From Planctomycetota bacterium (GTDB taxonomy: Bacteria; Planctomycetota; UBA1135): 64,000 nt of DNA. The stretch covers positions 98,319 to 162,318 of the forward strand of contig SHNF01000014.1 of the NCBI GenBank assembly GCA_004295085.1, given 5' to 3'. The first letter of the stretch is position 1. Every line of letters begins with the position of its first letter. The notes under the pieces are model-generated. The model was not told where the DNA came from. It saw only the letters and a program-made list of their open reading frames with translations, and did not search any database. Below, piece after piece: positions 28,087 through 36,112 of this stretch. The position numbers and the translations under genes were made by a program.

Positions 28087-29511
28087 TCAGTTGCAGCCGC
28101 TGCGGCGCCAGGTATCGAGCAACTGGGTCAGCCGCGCGCGGATCCCGGCGTAGAGCAGCTCGTTGTAACGGTTGACTTCCTGCTCGGGGTCCAGCGTCAG
28201 GTCGTAGAGCTCGTGCATGTCCCCGGGGTGCGCGATGAGCACGTACGCGCCGTCGTGGACCATCCACGAGGCGGGTGCGATCTCGGCGGCGCTGAACACA
28301 ACCTCGTGGATCGGCGGGCCGCCCTGCGCCAGCTGCAGGAAGGACTCCCCCGTGGTTCCGGGCGGCGCCTGCAGGCCCAGCACTTCGTAGATCGTCGGCG
28401 CGATGTCGCTGCCCTGGACCAGCTCGTCCACCGCGGTGCCCGGCGGGAACAACGGCGCGTACTGCACGATCAGGGGCACGTGGACGATGGACTCGTACGT
28501 GCCGAAGCCCTTCTCGAACACGCCGAGCTGGCCGGCCATGTCGCCGTGGTCCGGCGTGAACACGATCATGGTGCGGGCCAGCTCGCCGCTCTGCTCCAGC
28601 TGCTGGAGGATCTGGCCGATGTAGCGGTCGGTCTCCTCGATGCAGCCCAGGTACGCCAGGTAGTGCGCCAGCGAGTCGACGGCGTCGAGGTGGTCGAAGC
28701 CGTTGGCCCGGAAGCGCTGGCGCTGGAACAGGGGCTTGTTGGCCCATACGGCCAGGTCCGGCAGCGGCGCATCGACGTCGGCGGGATCCATGCCGGCCAC
28801 CGTGCCGTGCTGGGGGACCCAGGGCGGGTGCGGGTACTGGTAGCTCAGATACAGGAACCATGGCTGCCCGACGCTGGCCTGCAGGAAGGCGAGGGCGTCA
28901 TCCGTGATGAGCTGCTGCAGCTGCAGGCCGGCAGGAACGCGATTCATGCCGGTGCGGTACTCCTGCGACTGCCACAGCAGGGAGTTCCCGGGCCGGTAGC
29001 CCAGCGAGCGCAGGTGCAACAGGTACACGCCCATGTCGCGCGCCTGCTGGAAGCCCTGTTGCGCCCCGGATGCGCGGTTGTGGATCTTGCCGAACGCGGC
29101 CGTCGCATAGCCGGCGCGCGCCAGCTTCTCGGCCAGGGTGACTTCCGAATCGGGCAGGCGGAAGCTCTCACTGAGGGCGCCATGGCACATGGGCGGCTTG
29201 CCGGTCAGGAGCGAGCAGCGCGACGGATGGCACGTGTCCGCATCCACGTAATAACGCCGGAAGAAGGTGCCGTTCTGCGCCAGCCGGTCCAGGTTGGGAG
29301 TCTGGATCGCCGGGAGGCCGGGTGAGGTGAAGCCCAGCCAGTCGTATGCGAGCTGGTCCATGGTCAACAACAGCACGTTGGGCGCGCCGGCGCCGGCCTG
29401 CTCGCTGCGCACCGCGGGGTCCTGAGCCGGACCGGGGCCGGGCGCCTGCCCGGGCGCGGGGGAATGCCTCAGAAAAGCGCCGAGGACAAGGGCGAGGAGG
29501 ACAGAACGCAT
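28087..29511 (-). CDS. type I sulfatase (formylglycine-dependent)
   Basis: 474 residues after a signal peptide (RSVLLALVLGAFL). Motifs: PNVLLLTMDQLAYDWL (metal site), the C-x-P-S-R sequence CHPSRCSLLTG with the Cys converted to formylglycine, FGKIHN and FTPDHGDMAGQLG. The enzyme hydrolyses sulfate esters outside the cytoplasm; substrate not predictable. The Met at 29511 gives a normal signal peptide; a longer in-frame start at 29580 adds a non-signal segment. Anaerobic or aerobic maturase genes are not nearby. Confidence 0.9.
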   Translation of the reverse strand: MRSVLLALVLGAFLRHSPAPGQAPGPGPAQDPAVRSEQAGAGAPNVLLLTMDQLAYDWLGFTSPGLPAIQTPNLDRLAQNGTFFRRYYVDADTCHPSRCSLLTGKPPMCHGALSESFRLPDSEVTLAEKLARAGYATAAFGKIHNRASGAQQGFQQARDMGVYLLHLRSLGYRPGNSLLWQSQEYRTGMNRVPAGLQLQQLITDDALAFLQASVGQPWFLYLSYQYPHPPWVPQHGTVAGMDPADVDAPLPDLAVWANKPLFQRQRFRANGFDHLDAVDSLAHYLAYLGCIEETDRYIGQILQQLEQSGELARTMIVFTPDHGDMAGQLGVFEKGFGTYESIVHVPLIVQYAPLFPPGTAVDELVQGSDIAPTIYEVLGLQAPPGTTGESFLQLAQGGPPIHEVVFSAAEIAPASWMVHDGAYVLIAHPGDMHELYDLTLDPEQEVNRYNELLYAGIRARLTQLLDTWRRSGCN

Positions 29512-29565
29512 GACTTGGCGCGTGGAGGCTGGATGTGCCGGCTGAGGGGAAAAACCGGCGCTGGC

Positions 29566-29583
29566 GGAGTGCACCCGCACTCC
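29566..29583 (-). terminator. hairpin upstream of the sulfatase, end of the yidD/TolB-like transcript
   Basis: GGAGTGC and GCACTCC form a perfect 7-bp stem with a 4-nt loop. On the minus strand it follows the TolB-like gene by about 30 nt and is followed, 11 nt on, by TTTTT. Moderately convincing terminator. Confidence 0.4.
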
Positions 29584-29613
29584 TCATTGTACCGGGCGCG
29601 CGTGCAGGCCCGG

Positions 29614-30708
29614 CTATTGCGGCGGCGCGGACGACGGCGCGGCCGGCGGCGTCTCGATCCACTCGGCCAGGAACAGGTTCGTGTCGAATTTGCCCGCGTT
29701 CTTGCGATTGCTGGCGAACACCAGGCGGCGGCCGTCAGGGCTGAACATGGGGAAGCCGTCGAAGCTCGGATTGAACGTGAGGCGCTCGTTGCCGCCGCCG
29801 TCGGCATGGATCAGGTAGAGGTCGAAGTCGCGGCCGGCGGGGTCGGCCTGGTTGCTGGCGTAGATGATGCGGCGGCCGTCCGGGTGCCAGTATGGCGCGA
29901 AGTTGGCGGCGCCGTTGTCGGTCAAGGCGCGTTTGTGGGAGCCGTCGGCGTCGCACAGCATGAGCTGCAGCGCCACGGGCTCGATGGAGTCCTGCTCCAG
30001 CAGGGCGAGGTAGCGTTGGCGTTCCGCATCCGTGCGCGGGTGGTAGGCCCGGTACACCAGCCGGCGGCTGTCCGGGGAGAAGAACGCGCCGCCGTCGTAG
30101 CCCAGCTCGTCGCTGATGCGCGCCGCGCCCGAGCCGTCCACGTTCATGACGTACAGGTCGAGGTCGCCGTCGCGACGCGAGGTGAAGACGATCTTGCGCC
30201 CATCCGGGCTGACGGTGGCCTCGGCGTCGTAGCCGGGCGCGGGCGCGAGCGGCCGCAGCGCACCCGTCTCCAGGTTGCGCACGTACAGGTCGTACTCCGG
30301 ATAGATCTTCCAGATGTAGCCCTTGGAGTAGTCGGGCGGCGGTGGGCAGTCGGCACCGGAGCCGTGCGTGCTCGCGAACAGCACCTCGGTGTCGTCGGGC
30401 AGGAAGTAAGCGCAGGTGGTGCGTCCCGTGCCGGTGCTGACCAGGCGGCGCGCACCGCTCAACAGGTCCAGGACGTAGATCTGATCGCAGGGGTGGCTGC
30501 CGACGGTCGCCTGGTACACCAGGCGGTCGCCGCCGAAGCTGAAGTAGCCTTCGGCGTTCTCTCCGGCGGCCGTGAGCCTGCGGATGACGCCGAAGCGCGC
30601 TTCCCCAGGGTAGCCCAGGTCTTCCCGCTGGGGCAGGCCGGGTTCCTGCGCGGCCGCGAGGGGCGGTGCGGGGTCTTGCAACAGCAGCGCGAGTAGGAGG
30701 AAGCTCAC
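29614..30708 (-). CDS. TolB-like WD40/PD40 beta-propeller protein
   Basis: 364 residues from a GTG at 30708 whose GTGA overlaps the yidD stop. A very short hydrophobic start ([13 protein letters not shown]) suggests export. PD40-type repeats recur: [63 protein letters not shown] and [16 protein letters not shown], a six- to seven-bladed propeller as in TolB or prolyl-oligopeptidase propellers. No peptidase domain follows. A periplasmic role is inferred. Confidence 0.8.
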   Translation of the reverse strand: MSFLLLALLLQDPAPPLAAAQEPGLPQREDLGYPGEARFGVIRRLTAAGENAEGYFSFGGDRLVYQATVGSHPCDQIYVLDLLSGARRLVSTGTGRTTCAYFLPDDTEVLFASTHGSGADCPPPPDYSKGYIWKIYPEYDLYVRNLETGALRPLAPAPGYDAEATVSPDGRKIVFTSRRDGDLDLYVMNVDGSGAARISDELGYDGGAFFSPDSRRLVYRAYHPRTDAERQRYLALLEQDSIEPVALQLMLCDADGSHKRALTDNGAANFAPYWHPDGRRIIYASNQADPAGRDFDLYLIHADGGGNERLTFNPSFDGFPMFSPDGRRLVFASNRKNAGKFDTNLFLAEWIETPPAAPSSAPPQ

Positions 30709-30935
30709 GGTTTCCGTGGGAGAGGAGGGACGGGATCGAAGCCACCGCGGCACAACGGCTGGCAGCGCAGCAGGCGCCAGGCGGCAAGGGCCAGGCCCTT
30801 GAGCGCGCCGTGCGCCTGCACCGCCGCGAGCGCGTAGTGCGAGCAGGTCGGCTCGAAGCGGCACTTTCCCGGGCCGAGCATCGGACTGATGGCAGCCTGG
30901 TAGCAGCGGATCCCGGCGGCGATCAGTGCCCGCAT
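30705..30935 (-). CDS. yidD: membrane protein insertion efficiency factor YidD
   Basis: 76 residues, the normal length. [19 protein letters not shown] and [16 protein letters not shown] carry the conserved Cys residues and the amphipathic helix; the tail is [13 protein letters not shown]. YidD assists YidC-mediated insertion at the inner membrane. Its start overlaps the end of rnpA by 13 nt, as in most bacteria. Confidence 0.92.
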   Translation of the reverse strand: MRALIAAGIRCYQAAISPMLGPGKCRFEPTCSHYALAAVQAHGALKGLALAAWRLLRCQPLCRGGFDPVPPLPRKP

Positions 30936-31342
30936 GCGTCTCCAAGTTTGCGCTGGATGCGCCGGGCCAGCGTCACCAGTTCGTCACGCAGGTGTGCCAG
31001 GCTGTGCTGGCCGGGGCGCGCCACCGGGATCACCACCAGGTCCAGGTGCGGCAGGTGGCGGCGTTCCAGGCGGAACGCCTCCCGGCACTGGCGCCGGAAG
31101 CGGTTGCGGGCCACGGCCGACTTGCTGTAGCGCAAGCCCACGCTCAGGCCCAGGCGGGGGGTGGCGGGGTTCAAGCCGGGGGCCGCTACGACTAGAATGC
31201 ACCGCCCTCGGGCCCGGAGTCCTCCCGCGTGGATGCGCGCGAAGTCCTTGCGGCTGCGCAGGCGGGCCTCCCGGGGCAGCCGCAGGCCGGCGCCCGACGG
31301 CGCCGGCCAAGTTCGACCGTCCGCGTCGGCTTCGGGACCCAT
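30923..31342 (-). CDS. rnpA: ribonuclease P protein component
   Basis: 139 residues. [47 protein letters not shown] and [10 protein letters not shown] are the RnpA core, with the RNR motif that binds the RNA subunit of the tRNA 5'-processing enzyme. About 20 extra residues precede the usual LPRE start. The only usable upstream start (ATG 31342) overlaps the ATG of the divergent gene at 31341. rpmH, usually directly upstream, is not present. Confidence 0.92.
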   Translation of the reverse strand: MGPEADADGRTWPAPSGAGLRLPREARLRSRKDFARIHAGGLRARGRCILVVAAPGLNPATPRLGLSVGLRYSKSAVARNRFRRQCREAFRLERRHLPHLDLVVIPVARPGQHSLAHLRDELVTLARRIQRKLGDACGH

Positions 31343-31877
31343 GGTGCTGCATCACGATACGACCGGCCTGCCCTCGGATCCGCCCCGGCCGCCCGCCGGG
31401 CCGCGGCCGGTGTATCGCGTGGACGCCGCCGCGCCTGCGGCGTCCGCCGCCGAGGAGATCGTGGCCGGCCTGCGCCGGCACTGGGAGCGACTGCCGGCGG
31501 CCCTGATCCTGGCTGCCGACAGCGTCTACTCGCGGCTCGTGGAGCAGCTGCGCGCCCGTCTTGCCGGAATGGAGGCGCAAGCCGGTGACGGCGCGCCCGG
31601 CGAGTCGGTGCGCGCCGCGCTGCACGGGGGCGACACGCTGGTCTGCGGCGGCTATTTCCTGGCCGCCGGGACCGGGCCTGGGCGTTTCGCTCCGGCGCTG
31701 TTCGTGAACCTGGGGCCGGGCTCCCGCCTGCTGGCGGAGCCCCTGGTCGTGGGGCCGCTGCTCGGCGTGGCGCGCTCCGCCGATCCGGGCGCCGCCGACG
31801 GCTTCCTCCGCGCGCTGCACGGCGCCTTCACGCTGCGCCCTTTGCGCTGTGCGCCGCCACCTGGTCCGCCCACCTGA
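31341..31877 (+). CDS. protein of unknown function upstream of lat
   Basis: 178 residues. Start may be ATG 31341 (sharing bases with the rnpA start) or an internal GTG near 31410. Visible segments: AAEEIVAGLRRHWERLPAAL and VCGGYFLAAGTGPGRFAPALF. No motif or family was recognised. It ends 10 nt before lat and probably shares its transcript. Confidence 0.45.
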   Translation: MVLHHDTTGLPSDPPRPPAGPRPVYRVDAAAPAASAAEEIVAGLRRHWERLPAALILAADSVYSRLVEQLRARLAGMEAQAGDGAPGESVRAALHGGDTLVCGGYFLAAGTGPGRFAPALFVNLGPGSRLLAEPLVVGPLLGVARSADPGAADGFLRALHGAFTLRPLRCAPPPGPPT

Positions 31878-31887
31878 GAACCTCTCC

Positions 31888-33231
31888 ATGGAAAGCACTG
31901 CACTCGAGCACGGCATCGCTCCCGAGAACGTCCACGACACGCTGCGCCGCTGGATGCTGGCCGACGGCCTGCCGCTGGTGCTGGACCTGGAGGCTTCCCG
32001 CGGCACGACCCTGGTGGACGCCCGCAGCGGCCGCTCGTACCTGGACTTCTTCGGCTGCTTCGGCAGCAACCCGATCGGCTGGAACCATCCGGCGCTGCGC
32101 GACCCGGCCTGGCTCAAGTCCGCCGAGGGCGCGCTGGTCAACCGGCCGTCCAACTCCGACCTGTACAGCCCGGAGATGGCCGAGTTCGTGGACGCCTTTG
32201 CGCGCCTGGCCCTGCCCGCCGGCTGCCGCCACCTGTTCTTCGTGGACGGCGGGGCGCTGGCGGTGGAGAACGCCCTCAAGACCGCCTTCGACTGGAAGGT
32301 GCGGCGCAACCGCGGCAAGGGCGTGGACGCCGACGTGGGCACCCGCATCCTGCACTTCCGCCATGCCTTCCATGGCCGCACCGGGTACACGATGAGCCTG
32401 ACCAACACGCTGCCCGTGAAGACGGCGCTGTTCCCCAAGTTCGACTGGCCGCGCGTGTCCAGCCCGGCCCTGATCTTCCCGGTGACCGAGGACAGCCTGC
32501 GCAGCGTGCGCGCAGCCGAGCAGGCGGCGCTGGGCGAGGTGGACGCCGCGTTCGAGCGTTACGGCGACGACATCGCCGCCATCCTGATCGAGCCGATCCA
32601 GTGCGAGGGCGGCGACCGCCACTTCCGCGCCGAGTTCCTGCAGGCGCTGCAGGCGCGTTGCGAGCGCTACGACTGCCTGTTCGCGTGCGACGAGGTGCAG
32701 ACCGGCTTCTTCACCTCCGGCAAGCCCTGGGCGTTCCAGCACTACGGCATCCAGCCGGACATCGTGAGCTTCGGCAAGAAGGCGCAGCAGTGCGGGCTCT
32801 TCGCCGGCCCCAAGATCGACCTGGTGCCGGGCAACGTGTTCGAGATCGCCGGACGCATCAACTCCACCTGGGGCGGGAACCTGGTGGACATGCTGCGCGC
32901 GACCCGCATCCTGCAGGTGGTGCACGAGGAGCGGCTGGCGGACAACGCCGCGCGCCAGGGCTTGCGCTGGCTGGAGGGCATGGCGGCGGTGGTGGCGCGC
33001 CATCCCAGGCTCCTGAGCGGCGTGCGCGGTCTCGGCCTGCTCATGGCCTTCGACCTTCCGGGAAGCGAGCTGCGGGACAAGTTCCTGGGCTCGTTGAAGG
33101 AGCACGGCCTGCTGGCGCTGAAGTGCGGCGAGCGCACGATCCGTTTCCGCCCGCACTTGGCCGTCGGATCGGACGATGTGGATCAGGCGATCGAGCTCAC
33201 CGCAGCTACTTGCGCGGACTTCCGAGCCTGA
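31888..33231 (+). CDS. lat: L-lysine 6-aminotransferase
   Basis: 447 residues. Class III aminotransferase features: RHAFHGRTGYTMSLTN, ILIEPIQCEGGDRHF, CDEVQTGFF and the PLP-Lys motif SFGKKAQQCG. The lysine 6-transaminase subgroup is supported by TLVDARSGRSYLDFFGCFGSNPIG and KTALFPKFDWPR. The enzyme moves the epsilon-amino group of lysine to 2-oxoglutarate, giving the piperideine-6-carboxylate precursor used in lysine breakdown or beta-lactam precursors. ATG 31888 chosen over 31849 because it matches the usual N-terminus. Confidence 0.88.
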   Translation: MESTALEHGIAPENVHDTLRRWMLADGLPLVLDLEASRGTTLVDARSGRSYLDFFGCFGSNPIGWNHPALRDPAWLKSAEGALVNRPSNSDLYSPEMAEFVDAFARLALPAGCRHLFFVDGGALAVENALKTAFDWKVRRNRGKGVDADVGTRILHFRHAFHGRTGYTMSLTNTLPVKTALFPKFDWPRVSSPALIFPVTEDSLRSVRAAEQAALGEVDAAFERYGDDIAAILIEPIQCEGGDRHFRAEFLQALQARCERYDCLFACDEVQTGFFTSGKPWAFQHYGIQPDIVSFGKKAQQCGLFAGPKIDLVPGNVFEIAGRINSTWGGNLVDMLRATRILQVVHEERLADNAARQGLRWLEGMAAVVARHPRLLSGVRGLGLLMAFDLPGSELRDKFLGSLKEHGLLALKCGERTIRFRPHLAVGSDDVDQAIELTAATCADFRA

Positions 33232-33331
33232 TCGAAAGTAAGGGGCGCGCCGGATGGCCGGCGGGAGCCGGTCCCGCTGGCATGGGCGCGAAGTCTTCGC
33301 CCAAGACCCTGCCGGGCCAATAGGCCATCCC

Positions 33332-33337
33332 TATAAT
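33332..33337 (+). promoter_or_regulatory. consensus -10 box TATAAT
   Basis: Perfect TATAAT in a GC-rich spacer, 66 nt upstream of the ATG at 33404. The -35 (CTGCCG at 33309-33314, 17-nt spacing) is weak, so an activator or extended -10 dependence is possible. Confidence 0.55.
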
Positions 33338-33353
33338 CCCGGACTCCCCCAAT

Positions 33354-33379
33354 GGCTGACCTATCCCCTTGGGTCAGCC
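33354..33379 (+). promoter_or_regulatory. 8-bp hairpin in the leader of the propeller gene
   Basis: GGCTGACC (33354-33361) pairs perfectly with GGTCAGCC (33372-33379). It lies between the -10 box and the ATG at 33404, so it would sit in the 5' untranslated leader, where it could affect stability or translation. Confidence 0.4.
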
Positions 33380-33403
33380 TCCCTTGTGCCCGTGGACCGC
33401 TCC

Positions 33404-36106
33404 ATGCATCACGGTCTGCCCTCTGCCTCTTTCCGGATCCTGCGCGGGCTGTTCGTGCCCGCGCTGCTCCTTCCCCCGCTGGCGGGCGCGTTCCTGCACG
33501 CCCCCCACGACAACGCCTACTCGGTGGCGGTCGGCATCCTGTCGGACGGCCGGGAGGAGGTGGTGGTGGTCACCGACGACAAGACCGTGCTCAGCTCACG
33601 GGACGGTCTGATCAGCTTCGGCCTCCTGACCGGCGACGAGCTGGACACGGAGCGGCCCACCACGGTGAGCTACAACCCGAGCCTGCTGTGGGGCAACGGG
33701 CTGGGACAGGGAATATTCTTCATCGGCACGGAGAACGGCGTGTGGCGCTACCAGCCGGACGAGGTCGGCGGCATGGGCACCGTGTCCAAGTTCTCCGACG
33801 GACTGCCGCTGCAGGGAGTGCAGCGCAAAGTCAAGTACATCGTCAGTCCGGATGGCAGGGGGCCAGGCCAGCAGCCCAGCTTCCTCCTGACCTCGAACGG
33901 CAAGCTGTACCGCCTGGGCAGCGGCAGCGGCGGCGGCCGCTGGGGCCAGGTGTTCGACGCGGGCCGCAACGTCGGCATCGGCGGCATTGCGCTGTCGCCG
34001 TCGTTCGACTACCGCGCCGCCAACGAGACGGCCAACGTCTTCCTGGCGGTCAATGAGACCCTGTACCGCTCGCGCGACGGCGGTGCCCCGGGCACCTGGG
34101 AGACCGTGGAGGTGTTCAGCGGCTGGCACATCACCGCGCTGGCGCTGGACGCCGACTACGGCAGCACCACCGCGGCCAAGGTGTACGTGGGCCTGGGGCG
34201 CGAGGCCTTCACCGCCACCGGCGACCAGGGGGAGATCCACGTCTCCGGCGACGACGGCGACAGCTTCACGCGCGAGTTGACGCTGGGCACCAGCGTCATG
34301 TCCATCGCCGCGGCGCCGGACGGCCCCGAGCGCGCTGCCACGGTCTACGCCGTGGGACGCGAGTACCCCGGCGTCAACGGTTATTCCAACACCGGCGTCC
34401 TGATGAGCCGCAACCGCGGCCAGACCTGGAGCGACGAGGGCAACGACCAGTGCTTCGGCCTGGAGCACGAGCCCGGCCACGCCTCGGGCTACCGCCCGCT
34501 GCGCTTCGTGGCGCAGCTCGTGGTCTTGCCCGACTACGCCAACACGGGCCGGGTCCTGTACGGCCGCAACGAGGGCCTGTTCCTGAGCGAGAACGAAGGG
34601 CACCTGTGGTGGGAGCTCGCGCTGCGGACCACTCTGGAGGCGCGCAACGTGGCCGTGGCCACGGACATCTTCGAGCACCAGCACGTGTTCGCCGCCAGCT
34701 ACGGCCAGGGCCTGCAGAATCACGACCTCAGTTCCGGAGTGGAGTACGCCGCGCCCCAGAACATGGGGCAGGTGCACACCTTGCCGCTGGCGGTGTCGCC
34801 GAACTTCGTCTTCGACGGCGCCGCGTACGCGGGCGGGACCAGCGGCATCTGCGGCTGGTTCGATCCGGTGGTAGACCCGCCGAACAACCGCTACGGCATC
34901 ATCGGGGCGCGCACGCTGCCCCTGACCGAGGTCGGCACGGGACGGCGCCTGGTGCGCTACATCCGCAGCCTGGCGCTGTCGCCGGGCTTCAGCGCCGCCG
35001 CCGACAGCCTGGACCAGGTGATGTACTTCGGCGCCTGGGCCAACGAGATCTACGTCAGTCTCGACGGCGGCAACACCTACCAGAATGCCAACGGCGTGGT
35101 CGGCGGCGGACCGCTGCCGTATGCCGTCAACCTCGCCATCGCGCCCAGCTTCCAGCCGGCGCCGCCGCACAGCGACGTGTACCTGTGCGGGCAGTCCGGC
35201 GAGATCTATCGCATGACCAGCAACAAGTGGAACCTGGTCACGGACCTGGAGAAGCCGGCCAACGGGCTGGTCATCGATCCCACCTACGATCCCGTGACGA
35301 ACCGGCGCCTGTGGGTGGCCATGGACAACGGCGACGGCGTCATGGAGATCCTGGACGACAGCGTTCCCAGCGTCAACTCGGCCGGCGCCGGGCTGCCGCG
35401 GCTGCGGGTCACCGGCCTGGCGGTGGGCATGTCGGCCGGCGAACCCTGGCTGTACGCCGCCACCTGGTCCAGCGGCGTGTACCGGCTGCGCCTGCCGGGG
35501 GAGCAGACCTGGGAGCAGCTGACGATCGACGGCCTGCCCCGGGCCTTCGTCAAGGGCATCGCGCTGGCGCCCGGATGGCCGAGCGACGCCCGGGTGTTCG
35601 TGGCCACCGGCGATGGCGTGTTCGTCCTGGATGAGCAGAGTCCGACCCCGCTCTGGAAGCCGGTGTTCCAGGCCCAGGTCCTGGACAACCGGCAGGCGAG
35701 CATCCTGCAGTTCTCGCCGCAGAACTCCAAGGTCACCGACCCGACCCTGCCCTGGAAGTGGGACCTGGACAGCAGCAGCAACGTGCCCGGAGATGGCTTC
35801 GGCGAAGACGTGAGCGTGGCCCGCGACGACGGGGACTTCCTGCTGTTCCGTGGCGTCGCCAAGAGCCTGGCCTTCCACACCTATGGAGGACCGGACCGCG
35901 GCACCGTGGTCTTGAGCGCCGTCCGGATTGCCGACGGCACGCCGCTGGGCAGCGTCAGCGTTGACCTCGGCCTGGAGCCGGAGGGGCGTTCCATCATCAC
36001 TCTGGACTTCGGGTTAATCACTCCGGTCGCGGTGGAGGGCCGCGTGGACGTGCAGCTCGACCCCGGCGAGACGGTCGTGCACGACGTGATCCAGTTCAAC
36101 CAGTAG
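33404..36106 (+). CDS. large exported BNR/sialidase-type beta-propeller protein
   Basis: 900 residues. Signal-like segment LFVPALLLPPLAGAF. BNR-like Asp-box motifs recur (SRDGGAPGTWETV, SGDDGDSFTREL, SRNRGQTWSDEG, SENEGHLWWEL, SLDGGNTYQNA), giving two or more propellers as in VPS10/sialidase-like sensor proteins. No catalytic sialidase triad is evident. The C-terminal 120 residues are a separate beta-rich part (SVSVDLGLEPEGRSIITLDFG). ATG 33404 is favoured by the hydrophobic start and the leader; an in-frame start at 33254 is far upstream of the TATAAT. Convergent with the gene at 36113. Confidence 0.75.
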   Translation: MHHGLPSASFRILRGLFVPALLLPPLAGAFLHAPHDNAYSVAVGILSDGREEVVVVTDDKTVLSSRDGLISFGLLTGDELDTERPTTVSYNPSLLWGNGLGQGIFFIGTENGVWRYQPDEVGGMGTVSKFSDGLPLQGVQRKVKYIVSPDGRGPGQQPSFLLTSNGKLYRLGSGSGGGRWGQVFDAGRNVGIGGIALSPSFDYRAANETANVFLAVNETLYRSRDGGAPGTWETVEVFSGWHITALALDADYGSTTAAKVYVGLGREAFTATGDQGEIHVSGDDGDSFTRELTLGTSVMSIAAAPDGPERAATVYAVGREYPGVNGYSNTGVLMSRNRGQTWSDEGNDQCFGLEHEPGHASGYRPLRFVAQLVVLPDYANTGRVLYGRNEGLFLSENEGHLWWELALRTTLEARNVAVATDIFEHQHVFAASYGQGLQNHDLSSGVEYAAPQNMGQVHTLPLAVSPNFVFDGAAYAGGTSGICGWFDPVVDPPNNRYGIIGARTLPLTEVGTGRRLVRYIRSLALSPGFSAAADSLDQVMYFGAWANEIYVSLDGGNTYQNANGVVGGGPLPYAVNLAIAPSFQPAPPHSDVYLCGQSGEIYRMTSNKWNLVTDLEKPANGLVIDPTYDPVTNRRLWVAMDNGDGVMEILDDSVPSVNSAGAGLPRLRVTGLAVGMSAGEPWLYAATWSSGVYRLRLPGEQTWEQLTIDGLPRAFVKGIALAPGWPSDARVFVATGDGVFVLDEQSPTPLWKPVFQAQVLDNRQASILQFSPQNSKVTDPTLPWKWDLDSSSNVPGDGFGEDVSVARDDGDFLLFRGVAKSLAFHTYGGPDRGTVVLSAVRIADGTPLGSVSVDLGLEPEGRSIITLDFGLITPVAVEGRVDVQLDPGETVVHDVIQFNQ

Positions 36107-36112
36107 CCGCGC

